Assembly (NCBI GenBank): GCA_910576385.1
Contig: CAJTIR010000006.1
Coordinates: forward strand, 62,001-126,000
Reading direction: 5' to 3'
Source: Lachnospiraceae bacterium
GTDB taxonomy: Bacteria > Bacillota > Clostridia > Lachnospirales > Lachnospiraceae
DNA length: 64,000 nt
The position numbers were made by a program, and so were the translations under genes. Of the stretch, positions 25,871 to 34,895 are shown in pieces (within the stretch, counting starts at the first letter, position 1; the number at the start of each line of letters is the position of its first letter). Under the pieces are notes generated by a model. That model was not told the DNA's origin and did not search any database. It was given only the letters and a program-made list of their open reading frames with translations.

Positions 25871-27790
25871 ATGTCATTTGTAGAGAATATCCATTCATTT
25901 CAAAATAGCACAACTTCCAATACCCAGACCATGAATCAGGTCAAAGATACTGGGGCTGTGCGTTCGATCACAGCGCAGGCACAGGAGATTATGCCTGGAA
26001 AAGTGTTTGAGGGAACTGTGACAGACATCAAGAATGGACAGGTGACAATCGGTTTGAATGATGGGCGCAGTATTTCAGCCCGAATGGAGTCTAGCGTAAA
26101 TCTGCAAAAGGGTCAGCCAATGCTGTTTGAGGTAAAATCAGTTTCGGGCGAGCAGATTGCCATCCGTCCAGTGACCGTGGAAAGCGCAAAGAATCCCACA
26201 CTGCTCCATGCTTTGGAGGCGGCGGGACTTAAGGCCAATGACCGCAATTTGTCAATGGTCAATCAGATGATGGCAGAACAGCTTCCGATCAATAAGAGCA
26301 GTTTATTACAGATGATGCGTTTATCCTCAAGTTTCCCGAAAGCAGATATTCAAACCTTGGTTCAGATGCAGAAATTGGGAATTGCAGTGACCGAGGAATC
26401 CTTGAATCAGTTTCAGAATTATAAAAACGGGCAGCAGGCAATTTTGCCAGAGATGAATCGTTTGATGGAGGGCATCGCAGAATTGCCAGGTCAGATTTTT
26501 GGAGCACAGGGAGAGAGTGCAGCCAATCAAACTTCGGGAGCGCTTCTTGGATTTCAGCAGCAGATTTTGGATATTTTGCTAGGGAATGGCGGAGAGCCAA
26601 AAGAGGCGCAGACTGGGGATATGCAAAATCAAGTCAATGCAAATGTCAATACTACGGAAGGGACATTGGGTAATTCTAATCTGGCAGCGGGAGAAGCTCA
26701 GACAATGGTTGGCAATACCACAGCAGAAGGAGTAATTGGCGGACAGCAAAATCTGTCTGGCGAGAATTTAGTACAACAGCAGGGCGGCTTGTCAGGAGCG
26801 GCGCAGGAGACCGTGATAAACAATAATTCTGGGGCGAATGCTGTACAGACCTCGGATGTTCTGGCACAAGGACAAAATATGGCAGATGCAAAGACGGCAG
26901 ATGTTCTAGAGGAAGGCCAGCATGCGCAAATAATAAAGGATGGGCTTACTGGGGAGAGCCAAAATGCAGGACAGATATTGAGCAGGGAACAGCAGGGCAG
27001 ACTTACCTCATTACTGCAAGAATTTTCAGGCGCCAGGGCGAATGAACAATTGCTGCCCAATGGACATTTAAATACGAATTTATCTGCTGGGGAATTGTTA
27101 GAACAGATTATGAAATCATTACAAAACAGCAAGGATTACAACAGCGCCTCTGTGCAAAAGCTGTTTTTTTCAGAAGAATATAAGGGATTAATGAAGCAGG
27201 CGATGGCTGATCAGTGGCTGTTGACACCAGAACAGTTAAAGGAAGAAGGAATCGTCAAGGAGATGTATCAGCGCCTGTCCCGCCAGATGACGGAATTGCA
27301 GCAGACCTTAGCGCAGGCAGGCAAGGAGGGTACTGCTCTAGCAAAGACAGCGCAGTCAGTACAGAGCAACTTAGATTTTATGAATCAGTTGAACCAGGTG
27401 TATACATATGTGCAGCTTCCCTTGAAATTGCAAAATCAGAACGCTCACAGTGATTTATATGTGTACACCAACAAGAAAAATCTGAGAGACAAACAGGGAG
27501 AGCTGACAGCGCTCTTACATTTGGATATGGATCATCTTGGTTCTACAGATATTTTTGTAAAGCTTATGGGGGATGCGGTACAGACAGAATTTTATTTTGA
27601 GAGTGAAGCTTCCTGCCGCCTGATTTCAGGATTTTCCGAGGAATTGGTAAAACGGCTGCAGGAAAAAGGATACTCCTGTGAGGTAAAAGTCGAAAATCGC
27701 AAAAAACCACAGAACTTTGTGCAGGATTTTTTGGAGCGCGAGAAGCCGTCTGCAAAGCTGCATCGCTATTCCTTTGATGTCAAGGCATAA
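25871..27790 (+). CDS. FliK-like protein (YlqG-type) of unknown function
   Basis: The 639-residue protein has a beta-rich N-terminal part (ITAQAQEIMPGKVFEGTVTD, QVTIGLNDGR), a Gln/Asn/Ala-rich low-complexity middle (about 225-380) and a C-terminal Flg_hook-like domain (about 540-625: LTALLHLDMDHLGSTDIFVKL, VKRLQEKGYSCEVKVE). No signal peptide is present. It corresponds in position to B. subtilis ylqG, next to the FlhB-like ylqH. No other flagellar gene is in view, so a flagellar role is not supported. Start at 25871 is preferred over an upstream in-frame codon by position; its ribosome-binding site is weak. Confidence 0.65.
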   Translation: MSFVENIHSFQNSTTSNTQTMNQVKDTGAVRSITAQAQEIMPGKVFEGTVTDIKNGQVTIGLNDGRSISARMESSVNLQKGQPMLFEVKSVSGEQIAIRPVTVESAKNPTLLHALEAAGLKANDRNLSMVNQMMAEQLPINKSSLLQMMRLSSSFPKADIQTLVQMQKLGIAVTEESLNQFQNYKNGQQAILPEMNRLMEGIAELPGQIFGAQGESAANQTSGALLGFQQQILDILLGNGGEPKEAQTGDMQNQVNANVNTTEGTLGNSNLAAGEAQTMVGNTTAEGVIGGQQNLSGENLVQQQGGLSGAAQETVINNNSGANAVQTSDVLAQGQNMADAKTADVLEEGQHAQIIKDGLTGESQNAGQILSREQQGRLTSLLQEFSGARANEQLLPNGHLNTNLSAGELLEQIMKSLQNSKDYNSASVQKLFFSEEYKGLMKQAMADQWLLTPEQLKEEGIVKEMYQRLSRQMTELQQTLAQAGKEGTALAKTAQSVQSNLDFMNQLNQVYTYVQLPLKLQNQNAHSDLYVYTNKKNLRDKQGELTALLHLDMDHLGSTDIFVKLMGDAVQTEFYFESEASCRLISGFSEELVKRLQEKGYSCEVKVENRKKPQNFVQDFLEREKPSAKLHRYSFDVKA

Positions 27791-27872
27791 TAAGTGATAG
27801 GGAGATGGATTTCTTGTCAGATATTGCTTTTAGATTTAGGCAGATGAAAATATACCAGGAGGAATGGATGGT

Positions 27873-28199
27873 ATGAGTATGGAAGAGACACGTTATAAAA
27901 ATACCAGAGAACTGGTCTCAATGGACACGACAGAAAAAGAGAAAACGGCTGTGGCGGTGGCATACGAACCCGGAGAGCGGGCGCCGAAAATTATTGCCAC
28001 CGGAAAAGGTTATATGGCAGAGCGTATTATTGAGAAAGCAAAAGAGGAGAAGATTCCATTTTATCGGGACAATAAACTTGCCAAAACCTTGTCGAAGTTG
28101 GAGATTGGCGAGATGATTCCACCGGAATTGTACGAGGTGATTGCAGAGATTTTGGTATTTGTGGATGATATGGAGCGACTGAGAGAAAAGATATCCTAA
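27873..28199 (+). CDS. FlhB C-terminal-like protein (YlqH-type)
   Basis: The 108-residue soluble protein matches the cytoplasmic domain of FlhB/YscU export-switch proteins (AVAVAYEPGERAPKIIATGKG, AKEEKIPFYRDNKLAKTLSKLEIGEMIPPELYEVIAEIL). The membrane domain and the NPTH self-cleavage motif are both absent. It lies 82 bp after the FliK-like gene, the ylqG-ylqH pairing. AGGAGG is 10 bp before the ATG at 27873; an ATG at 27864 is too close to it. Function is unknown in non-flagellar settings. Confidence 0.75.
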   Translation: MSMEETRYKNTRELVSMDTTEKEKTAVAVAYEPGERAPKIIATGKGYMAERIIEKAKEEKIPFYRDNKLAKTLSKLEIGEMIPPELYEVIAEILVFVDDMERLREKIS

Positions 28200-28311
28200 G
28201 CGTCAGATAAATCTGTCGCTCAGCATAACATGATGCACACAGCCGCATGAGGAATTATGTCTCTTTGCGGCTGCGGCTGGCACGATACGCATATAAGAAG
28301 GAGAATATTTA

Positions 28312-28686
28312 TTGGCGGGAATTGGGAACCAGAGCCGCAGGCGCGGCACGTATTATGAAAATTTGGCGGCAGAGTATCTAATGCAGAAAGGTTTTCAGAT
28401 TTTGCATAGAAATTTTTGCAGCCGGGTTGGGGAAATTGATCTGGTGGCAAGACAGAAGGATTATCTGGTGTTTGTGGAAGTAAAATATCGCAGGCGCGGC
28501 GGAGAGCATCCGCTGGAGGCTGTGGATGTAAGGAAACAGCGGCGGATTTGCCGCACTGCCGATTATTACTGTCTGCGTTACGGCTATCAGGAAGATACGC
28601 CCTGCCGTTTTGATGTGGTGGGGATTAGCGGTGATGAAATCATTCATGTGGAAGATGCGTTTTCTTATGTCATAGGATATTCGTAG
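28312..28686 (+). CDS. yraN: YraN-like UPF0102 protein, putative endonuclease fold
   Basis: The 124-residue UPF0102 protein has a Holliday-junction-resolvase-like fold: GTYYENLAAEYLMQKGFQIL, RVGEIDLVARQKDYLVFVEVKYR (the E-D-ExK nuclease signature) and VDVRKQRRICRTADYY. The start is TTG with AAGGAG 10 bp upstream. In many genomes yraN follows rnhB, as here. Its biological role is uncertain. Confidence 0.85.
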   Translation: MAGIGNQSRRRGTYYENLAAEYLMQKGFQILHRNFCSRVGEIDLVARQKDYLVFVEVKYRRRGGEHPLEAVDVRKQRRICRTADYYCLRYGYQEDTPCRFDVVGISGDEIIHVEDAFSYVIGYS

Positions 28687-28747
28687 AAATTTTTAAGTAG
28701 TTCGATGGGGTTTTTGAACTTATAAATAAACGAAAGGTTAGCAGAAA

Positions 28748-29632
28748 ATGGAACATAAAGTTAGATTGATAAGAAAACAGAAGAGAGGAAAGCAGCCGTC
28801 TCCTGTGTGGCGCGCGGCCTCTCTTGCAAGCGGTGAATTTCCCTATTTATCTTATCCGCTGTTAGAGCAGACAGGTATGGTTAAACATTGTTTTACCACC
28901 AGATTAGGCGGGGTTAGCGAGGGGATTTTCGAGAGTCTAAATCTAAGTTTTAGCAGAGGAGACCAGAGGGCTGCTGTGGAAGAAAACTTCCAAAGGGTTG
29001 CTCAGGCATTGGGAACAGAATATGGGAATTTTGTGTTTACAGACCAGACCCATACGGTAAATGTCAGGCGGGTAGGGATCGAAGACGCCGGTAAAGGCCT
29101 GACCAGAGCGCGCGGTTATTCGGATGTGGATGGGCTGATTACCAATGAGCCTGGACTGGTATTATCCACATTTTATGCAGACTGTGTACCGCTCTATTTT
29201 ATTGATACAAAAAAGCGTGCCATTGGGTTGTCACATTCCGGTTGGCGGGGAACTGTAAGACGAATGGGAAGGGTGACGTTAGAGACTATGCGCCGGGAAT
29301 TTGGAACGCTGCCAGAAGACGTGATTTGCGCTATTGGACCTTCCATCTGTCAGGACTGTTATGAGGTCAGCGAGGATGTCGCCGAAGAATTTATCCGTGA
29401 ATTTTCCAGCCATAGCGAAGAAATTTTAGAGAATAAGGGCAATGGCAAATATCAGCTTGACTTGTGGCGTGCCAACGAGATGATTCTGTTGGAAGCAGGA
29501 ATCAAACCAGAGCATTTGTCAGTGACAGATCTGTGTACCTGTTGCAATGATAAGATATTGTTCTCTCATCGGGCAAGTCAGGGAAAACGGGGAAATTTAG
29601 GGGCATTTTTATGCTTAAAGCCAGAACTTTAG
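28748..29632 (+). CDS. pgeF: Peptidoglycan editing factor / multicopper-oxidase-fold protein PgeF
   Basis: PgeF (YfiH, DUF152) removes mis-incorporated L-Ser muropeptides in E. coli; relatives act on purine nucleosides. The 294-residue protein keeps the metal or catalytic residues in FTDQTHT, YADCVPLYFID and LSHSGWRGT, and SICQDCYEVSEDV. About 30 basic N-terminal residues precede the domain. GAAAGG lies before the ATG. It follows yraN by 61 bp. Confidence 0.85.
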   Translation: MEHKVRLIRKQKRGKQPSPVWRAASLASGEFPYLSYPLLEQTGMVKHCFTTRLGGVSEGIFESLNLSFSRGDQRAAVEENFQRVAQALGTEYGNFVFTDQTHTVNVRRVGIEDAGKGLTRARGYSDVDGLITNEPGLVLSTFYADCVPLYFIDTKKRAIGLSHSGWRGTVRRMGRVTLETMRREFGTLPEDVICAIGPSICQDCYEVSEDVAEEFIREFSSHSEEILENKGNGKYQLDLWRANEMILLEAGIKPEHLSVTDLCTCCNDKILFSHRASQGKRGNLGAFLCLKPEL

Positions 29633-29717
29633 ATTCAGAGATGATCAGGTCTTCTTCTATGATTTCTGCTGAGAAAACAAAATATATTAGAGGGAGAATT
29701 GTCACATTTTATGTGCA

Positions 29718-30443
29718 ATGAAAGTGAAAATGAAAAAAATAAAAAAGATGATGTGTTTGTGTCTCGCAGTACTTATGTTATGTTCTATTTTGCCGGCAGC
29801 GCCATTAACCGTGCAGGCAGCGCCTAAGTTTAATGTCTCAAATGCAAGTTTAAAGAAAGCGCTGAATAATTATTCTATCAATATTACGATAGATAAGAAA
29901 GAACAGCGTTTTATCGTTAAGAGCAAGGAAATAACAAAATTATCTGTGAAATCAAGAAAGTATGCACAAGGTGGAAAAAAAGTCACAGTAGCGGCAACTG
30001 TCTATATTAATCGTAAAATTGCAACGGTTAAGACAACCGCTTCCATGACCTACTCTTTGAAAAAGAATAAGTGGAAGTTATCTTCAGTGAAATTTGGAAA
30101 GGCTTCTCTCTCAAGTGTGAACTTGAAAGGAACCTGGACAGGTACATATGTAGCGCCACAGGGGCAGACCAAAGCTAAAATAGTAATTAGCAGGGTGTCT
30201 AAAGATGGATATGCAACAGGCAAATTTTATTTTTCCGCTACTCCTACGAATCCAAAAGTACCATCTGGATCCTATACAATCACAGGAGGATATGATAAAA
30301 AAACAGGAAAAGTGACATTTGCAGGAGATGAATGGATATCTCAGCCGTCAGGATATAATATATTGGATTTTTATTGTTATCTAGATTTAAGAAATAAAAA
30401 GTTAAAGTCCTATAATAATTCTTTGGTTCTTACCAAAAAATAG
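29718..30443 (+). CDS. Secreted protein of unknown function
   Basis: This 241-residue exported protein has a signal peptide (MKKIKKMMCLCLAVLMLCSI, cleavage near VQA at about 34) and two beta-rich halves. The second (about 130-241) has GTWTGTYVAPQGQ, SYTITGGYDKKTGKVTFAGDEW and resembles a small beta-barrel of the lipocalin-like kind seen in secreted clostridial proteins. No anchor is present. The ribosome-binding site for the ATG at 29718 is poor; GAGGGAG is 20 bp away. Function cannot be assigned. Confidence 0.65.
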   Translation: MKVKMKKIKKMMCLCLAVLMLCSILPAAPLTVQAAPKFNVSNASLKKALNNYSINITIDKKEQRFIVKSKEITKLSVKSRKYAQGGKKVTVAATVYINRKIATVKTTASMTYSLKKNKWKLSSVKFGKASLSSVNLKGTWTGTYVAPQGQTKAKIVISRVSKDGYATGKFYFSATPTNPKVPSGSYTITGGYDKKTGKVTFAGDEWISQPSGYNILDFYCYLDLRNKKLKSYNNSLVLTKK

Positions 30444-30543
30444 CAGATTAGTTTGATGAATTTACTCGGCAGAAATTATAGAAGAATACCTGAAAGATGA
30501 ATTAAATTTGTAATATCAGATACAGGAAGTTTTGGAACAACCA

Positions 30544-30580
30544 AAAAGCCCCGCGGAATGCCTTCCGTGGGGCTTTGTTT
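30544..30580. terminator. Bidirectional terminator between convergent genes
   Basis: AAAGCCCCGCGGA pairs with TTCCGTGGGGCTTT. It is flanked by A-rich sequence on the left and T-rich on the right, so it can stop both the rightward secreted-protein gene and the leftward ABC-F gene. Confidence 0.88.
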
Positions 30581-30615
30581 GTGCAGATGTATGATAAAAA
30601 ACTTATAATGTTATC

Positions 30616-32256
30616 TCAATCATCTTCCTCCTGAGAGTTGCTGGTGGAGTATACCTGTCTCTTGCGGGCCATCTCGTCGCTTTCCAGATATTCATCATAA
30701 GTGGTGATCTTGTCGATCATAGAACCGTTTGGCAAAAATTCAATAATGCGGTTGGCAGTGGTCTGTACCACCTGATGGTCACGGGAGGCAAACAGCAGCA
30801 CGCCGGGGAATTTGATCAGTCCGTTGTTCAAGGCGGTGATTCCCTCCATATCCAGGTGGTCTGTGGGTTCGTCTAAAATTAATATATTAGAGCCTTCAAT
30901 CATCATTCGGGATAGAAGTACACGTACTTTTTCACCACCGGATAAGACCCGCATTTTCTTGACGCCATCTTCTCCAGCAAACAGCATTCTGCCTAAGAAT
31001 CCGCGCACATAGGTGGCGTCCTTGATTTCAGAAAACTGAGTCAGCCAGTCAGCAATTTGTAAATCGGTGTCAAAGATTTGTGTATTATCTTTGGGAAAAT
31101 AGGATTGGCTGGTAGTGACGCCCCATTTATAATTGCCCTCATCTGGCTCCATCTCTCCAGCAAGGATCTGAAACAGCGTTGTCTTAGCAAATTCATTGCT
31201 TCCCACAAATGCAATTTTATCGTTATGGCCAACGATAAAGGAAACATTGTCAAGCACTTTTACGCCGTCAATGGTCTTGCTGATATTTTCAACAGTCAGC
31301 ACTTCATTTCCAATCTCGCGGGCAGGACGGAAATCAATATAAGGGTATTTACGACTGGAGGGTTTGATCTCATCCAACTGAATTTTTTCCAGAGCTTTTT
31401 TTCTTGAGGTAGCCTGCTTGGATTTGGAGGCGTTAGCGGAAAAGCGGGAGATAAATTCCTGCAATTCCTTGATTTTCTCTTCCTTCTTTTTGTTGGCCTC
31501 TTTCATCTGCTTTATCAAAAGCTGACTGGACTCATACCAGAAATCATAGTTTCCGGCATAGAGCTGAATCTTGGCATAGTCGATATCCGCTGTATGTGTA
31601 CAGACCTTATTTAAGAAATAACGGTCATGAGATACTACAATCACAGTATTGTCAAAGTTGATTAAAAATTCTTCCAGCCAGGCAATGGCGTCCAGATCAA
31701 GGTGGTTGGTAGGCTCGTCGAGAAGAAGGATATCAGGATTGCCAAATAGCGCCTGTGCGAGAAGTACTTTGACCTTCTGTTCTCCAACTAAATCTTTCAT
31801 GACAGTGTAATGAAACTCTGTGCCAATGCCCAGGCCGTTTAAGAGCTGTGCCGCATCAGATTCGGCATTCCAGCCATCCATCTCCGCAAACTCTGCTTCC
31901 AGCTCACTGGCACGGATGCCATCTTCATCGGTGAAATCTTCTTTCTGATAAATTGCATCCTTTTCTTTCATAATATCATAGAGCCGTTGGTTCCCCATAA
32001 TCACGGTGTCCAGGGCGGTAAATTCATCATATTGAAAATGATCCTGTTGTAAAAAGGAGAGCCGTTGTCCAGGTGTTATGGCAACTTCGCCCTTGGTGGG
32101 CTCAAGCTGGCCATTTAAGATTTTGAGGAATGTAGATTTTCCGGCGCCGTTGGCGCCGATCAAACCATAGCAGTTTCCTTCGGTAAATTTAATATTGACA
32201 TCTTCAAATAAGGCTTTTTTGCCGATTCTAAGGGTGATATTATTTGCACTAATCAT
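30616..32256 (-). CDS. ABC-F ATPase, YbiT-like
   Basis: ABC-F proteins lack membrane domains and act on the ribosome in translation regulation or antibiotic protection. The 546-residue protein has two ATPase cassettes joined by a charged linker (about 240-320). Cassette 1 has Walker A GANGAGKST (34-42) and DEPTNHLDLDAIAWLE, but the signature LSGGEQ is replaced by LVGEQK. Cassette 2 has a deviant Walker A GSNEFAKTT, a normal LSGGEKVRVLLSRMM signature and DEPTDHLD. The pattern resembles the YbiT branch of Firmicutes. AAAGGAT precedes the ATG. It is transcribed toward the shared terminator. Drug resistance cannot be inferred. Confidence 0.85.
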   Translation of the reverse strand: MISANNITLRIGKKALFEDVNIKFTEGNCYGLIGANGAGKSTFLKILNGQLEPTKGEVAITPGQRLSFLQQDHFQYDEFTALDTVIMGNQRLYDIMKEKDAIYQKEDFTDEDGIRASELEAEFAEMDGWNAESDAAQLLNGLGIGTEFHYTVMKDLVGEQKVKVLLAQALFGNPDILLLDEPTNHLDLDAIAWLEEFLINFDNTVIVVSHDRYFLNKVCTHTADIDYAKIQLYAGNYDFWYESSQLLIKQMKEANKKKEEKIKELQEFISRFSANASKSKQATSRKKALEKIQLDEIKPSSRKYPYIDFRPAREIGNEVLTVENISKTIDGVKVLDNVSFIVGHNDKIAFVGSNEFAKTTLFQILAGEMEPDEGNYKWGVTTSQSYFPKDNTQIFDTDLQIADWLTQFSEIKDATYVRGFLGRMLFAGEDGVKKMRVLSGGEKVRVLLSRMMIEGSNILILDEPTDHLDMEGITALNNGLIKFPGVLLFASRDHQVVQTTANRIIEFLPNGSMIDKITTYDEYLESDEMARKRQVYSTSNSQEEDD

Positions 32257-32294
32257 ATTTTAAATCCTTTTCTTTTATTTATATATTTTTGATA

Positions 32295-33515
32295 TTAAAA
32301 TGTGGCGGGTATAGAGTAAAGTTTTGAGTTAACTTTGCCATTGCTTTGAATTGGTGAGATCCAGACAATGCTTCCGTTATATAAAATCGGCTGGGAATCA
32401 CCGTTAAACACCATATTGGCATATTTCTTGGAATAAATCTTTTTTCCAGTATCGCTGTATACGGCATAATTGAGAGTGGATTTTCCCTTGGTTGTGGTAG
32501 AATACAAAATCACAAACCGATTATCTGTTAATTTAACCATACGAGTTTCCCCTACCGTGACAGAGGTTGATTTTGGGTTATAGGTGGTCAGCCATTTAAA
32601 TGTTACTTTTTTTGTTTTGCGATTGGAAAGGACAAGGAACGCATTGTACTTCATATCATAGCCAAAACCAGAGACTTTGCCAATTTTCTTTTTATGGGGC
32701 TGTGATGTGCCGCAGACAAGGACATTGCTGCTTCCGACTTCCATACCTCCAACTCTGCATCCAGTATAGTTATCGCCGCTATTTCCTTTGAAAGAGAATA
32801 GGGAGGAAGATTTTTTCTTTTCATTCTCCGCGCCATAGTTCTGTACAGTAGTAAGTGTAATACTACGTGGATGGACGTCTCCGTGGTCCAAAAGATAGAG
32901 CGCATGATCTTTAAATTTGGCAAACTGGTTAAAAGAATGGCTGGCATAACTCTTATTTGATTCCACTGCCTTCATCTTCTTCGTATTGATTTTAAAGGAG
33001 ATATTAGACTGGTGATGCAGATCATCGAAGATCGTCGTAAACATTGTTCTCGAAGTCATCAAGTAAAGGGTGCTTCCCTGCATATCCATGCGGCAGTTTC
33101 CGGCTTCAAAGGGTTCATAAATTCCCTCAAAAGTATTGAAAACCCCACCTTTGATGTTTGCTGTCTTTAATTGTTTCCAGTTGCTGTTGTATTGGATTAC
33201 CTTAATAACAGTTTTAGTTCTGCTTTCTTTGAGATTGTTATAGCCTACAGCGACATAAAAATTGCCGTCTGTTCCTTGGTAAAATCCACCCCACACATCA
33301 TATTTGAGCTTAATGGTTTTTGTCTTTGTCACTTTAAAAGAAGAATTCAGGGTATAGATTTTTAAGTTCTTATTGTTTTGGACACAGACAGCATGGAGCT
33401 TGCCGCCAGACTGGTAATAGAATGTTGTGTCTGGATGTGACCAATTGCTGTAATATTGTCCATAGCCGTCCGAAGACTCCTGGCTTATTTTGCTGCATGA
33501 TACTCTTTTTATTTT
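32295..33515 (-). pseudogene. 5'-truncated secreted beta-propeller-like protein
   Basis: The frame is open from about 33515 leftward and encodes SDGYGQYYSNWSHPDTTFYY, KLHAVCVQNNKNLKIYTLNS, then about 345 residues of repeated beta-strand units (YQGTDGNFYVAVGYNN, MDMQGSTLYLMTSR, GDVHPRSITLTTVQNY, SQPILYNGSIVWISPI). The fold looks like a beta-propeller. The first usable start (GTG at 33332) lies inside homologous-looking sequence and has no ribosome-binding site. No signal peptide is present. The open frame runs into the end of the upstream gene at 33509 in a different phase. Loss of the 5' end, or a frameshift with the upstream gene, is likely. Confidence 0.6.
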
Positions 33516-34630
33516 ATTTTTTTCGGGATGATCTGGGACATCATTGGTGAAAAATCACTTTTGCCCATTGCGTCCAAGGTAACTAGTTTGTAGTAGTAAG
33601 GAACGCCCTTGCTGACTTTTTGTTTGTAGGAAGTTATGGCGCCGCTGTTTGCAGTGTAAACGCACTCATAAGTGCCATTCTCCTGGGTAGAGCGGTAGAG
33701 TTTATATCCCGTTGCGCCTTTAAAAGCCTTCCAATTGATTACCAGATTGCTGCTGCCAGATTTTTTGACTGAGGTAATCGTGGAGCCTGCCATTTTTTTT
33801 GCTGTAAAACCTAGCTGGTAAGATTCTCCTGTTAGGGTACGAAACTCATCCTTTATATAACCGACAACCCTATAAAAATATTCTTTATTTGGTTCCACAG
33901 GTAAGGTAATACTGGTCTTGTCAGGAGCTAATGTTTTAATTGTCTCATATTCACCATCGTATTGCTTTGAGCGCTGCACATAGAAGCCGCTGATCCCAGA
34001 AAGTGCTTTCCATTTTAAAGTAATATGGTGGAAATCAGTCTGTCTAATCGTTGGTAATTCCGCGATATATGGCAGTACATATAAGCGGTATTTGTAGGAT
34101 TTTGTTCCAATTGAAACAGTTATATCCGCAGGACCAACGCCTATCACTGTAAATTTGATGGATTCACCTATATAGTAGCCAGCTTTCAAAGTTTTTTTGG
34201 TGTCTGACGTGATTTTCAGTACATTTGTGTTGGAACTGGATATAGATAAGGTGATTTGGCTGTCGCTCAGATTGCTGCATGTGAAATACACCCATGAGTT
34301 ATAACTGTCGGCGGGCTTGCCAAGTCTGCAGATCAAAAGTGTATCATCATATTCTTCTTTGCCTAAATTAAATTCTACCTTGACGTCTTTCTCTGACTCT
34401 GTAGTGGAGGCTTTCTTTGCTTGATCTGGCGAAACGATTCGTCCAATCTCTTCTTTTGGCGGCTCAGATGATGGCAGGTTTTGAGAATCCTGTTTAGAAG
34501 CGGATGGCAAATTGTCAACTGCTTGTGGAATGGCTGCTTCTATTTGGTTGGCCGTCTGTGCTGCACATACTGGCTGTATAGCGCTTACCAATAAGACGGC
34601 TGTTAATAAGATGGCTGTTAATTTTTTCAT
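33509..34630 (-). CDS. Secreted protein with Ig-like and two FnIII domains
   Basis: This 373-residue exported protein has a signal peptide (about 1-23, VCAAQTA cleavage), a low-complexity acidic/Ser linker (about 24-85), an Ig-like domain (about 85-190) and two fibronectin type III domains (about 190-375; TLKWKALSGISGFYVQRS and NLVINWKAFKGATGYKLYRS). AAAGGAGGAGG lies just before the ATG. There is no anchor. It ends in an A-rich tract (PKKIK), where a slip or deletion could have fused or separated it from the truncated gene at 32295. Confidence 0.75.
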   Translation of the reverse strand: MKKLTAILLTAVLLVSAIQPVCAAQTANQIEAAIPQAVDNLPSASKQDSQNLPSSEPPKEEIGRIVSPDQAKKASTTESEKDVKVEFNLGKEEYDDTLLICRLGKPADSYNSWVYFTCSNLSDSQITLSISSSNTNVLKITSDTKKTLKAGYYIGESIKFTVIGVGPADITVSIGTKSYKYRLYVLPYIAELPTIRQTDFHHITLKWKALSGISGFYVQRSKQYDGEYETIKTLAPDKTSITLPVEPNKEYFYRVVGYIKDEFRTLTGESYQLGFTAKKMAGSTITSVKKSGSSNLVINWKAFKGATGYKLYRSTQENGTYECVYTANSGAITSYKQKVSKGVPYYYKLVTLDAMGKSDFSPMMSQIIPKKIK

Positions 34631-34656
34631 GTCCTCCTCCTTTGATATTATTTTCG

Positions 34657-34725
34657 TAACTATTCAGAACAACAAATAAACTTGAAGATCCTGATTTCCC
34701 AATTTTTATGGGGCTTAAATAGTCA
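34657..34725. repeat. Family-2 MITE-like element, copy C
   Basis: This 69-bp copy is read most clearly on the minus strand. Its ends are TAACTATTCAGAAC and TTAAATAGTCA. Its minus-strand interior, TTGGGAAATCAGGATCTTCA followed by AGTTTATTTG, matches copies A and B. It sits between the divergent secreted-protein and GGDEF/EAL genes. Confidence 0.65.
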
Positions 34726-34782
34726 CTTATTTTCCATAATTATACCAGATTGGATGTTCTTGTCAAACGGATAAATACTTTG

Positions 34783-34811
34783 TTGAAAAGTAATAGAATT
34801 TTTGTTATGAT
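34783..34811 (+). promoter_or_regulatory. Promoter of the GGDEF/EAL gene
   Basis: TTGAAA (34783-34788) and TATGAT (34806-34811) are separated by 17 bp, leaving a leader of about 78 nt that contains a small AGAAC-GTTCT hairpin. No c-di-GMP riboswitch core was recognised in it. Confidence 0.7.
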
Positions 34812-34895
34812 AAAATAAGGTGTGATAGAACGATACTAAGGTTCTAAGCTTCAAGTATGCTCTAGTGAAACAGAAGCAAAAAGCGGGGTTATTTT

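Noticed and set aside
25871-28199. Start of a flagellar or type III secretion operon
   Set aside because: Only FliK-like and FlhB-tail-like proteins are present; membrane export genes are missing and the pair matches ylqG-ylqH.
34812-34895. Possible c-di-GMP riboswitch before the GGDEF/EAL gene
   Set aside because: No GEMM-type core or tetraloop-receptor pattern was recognisable; only a small hairpin is present.
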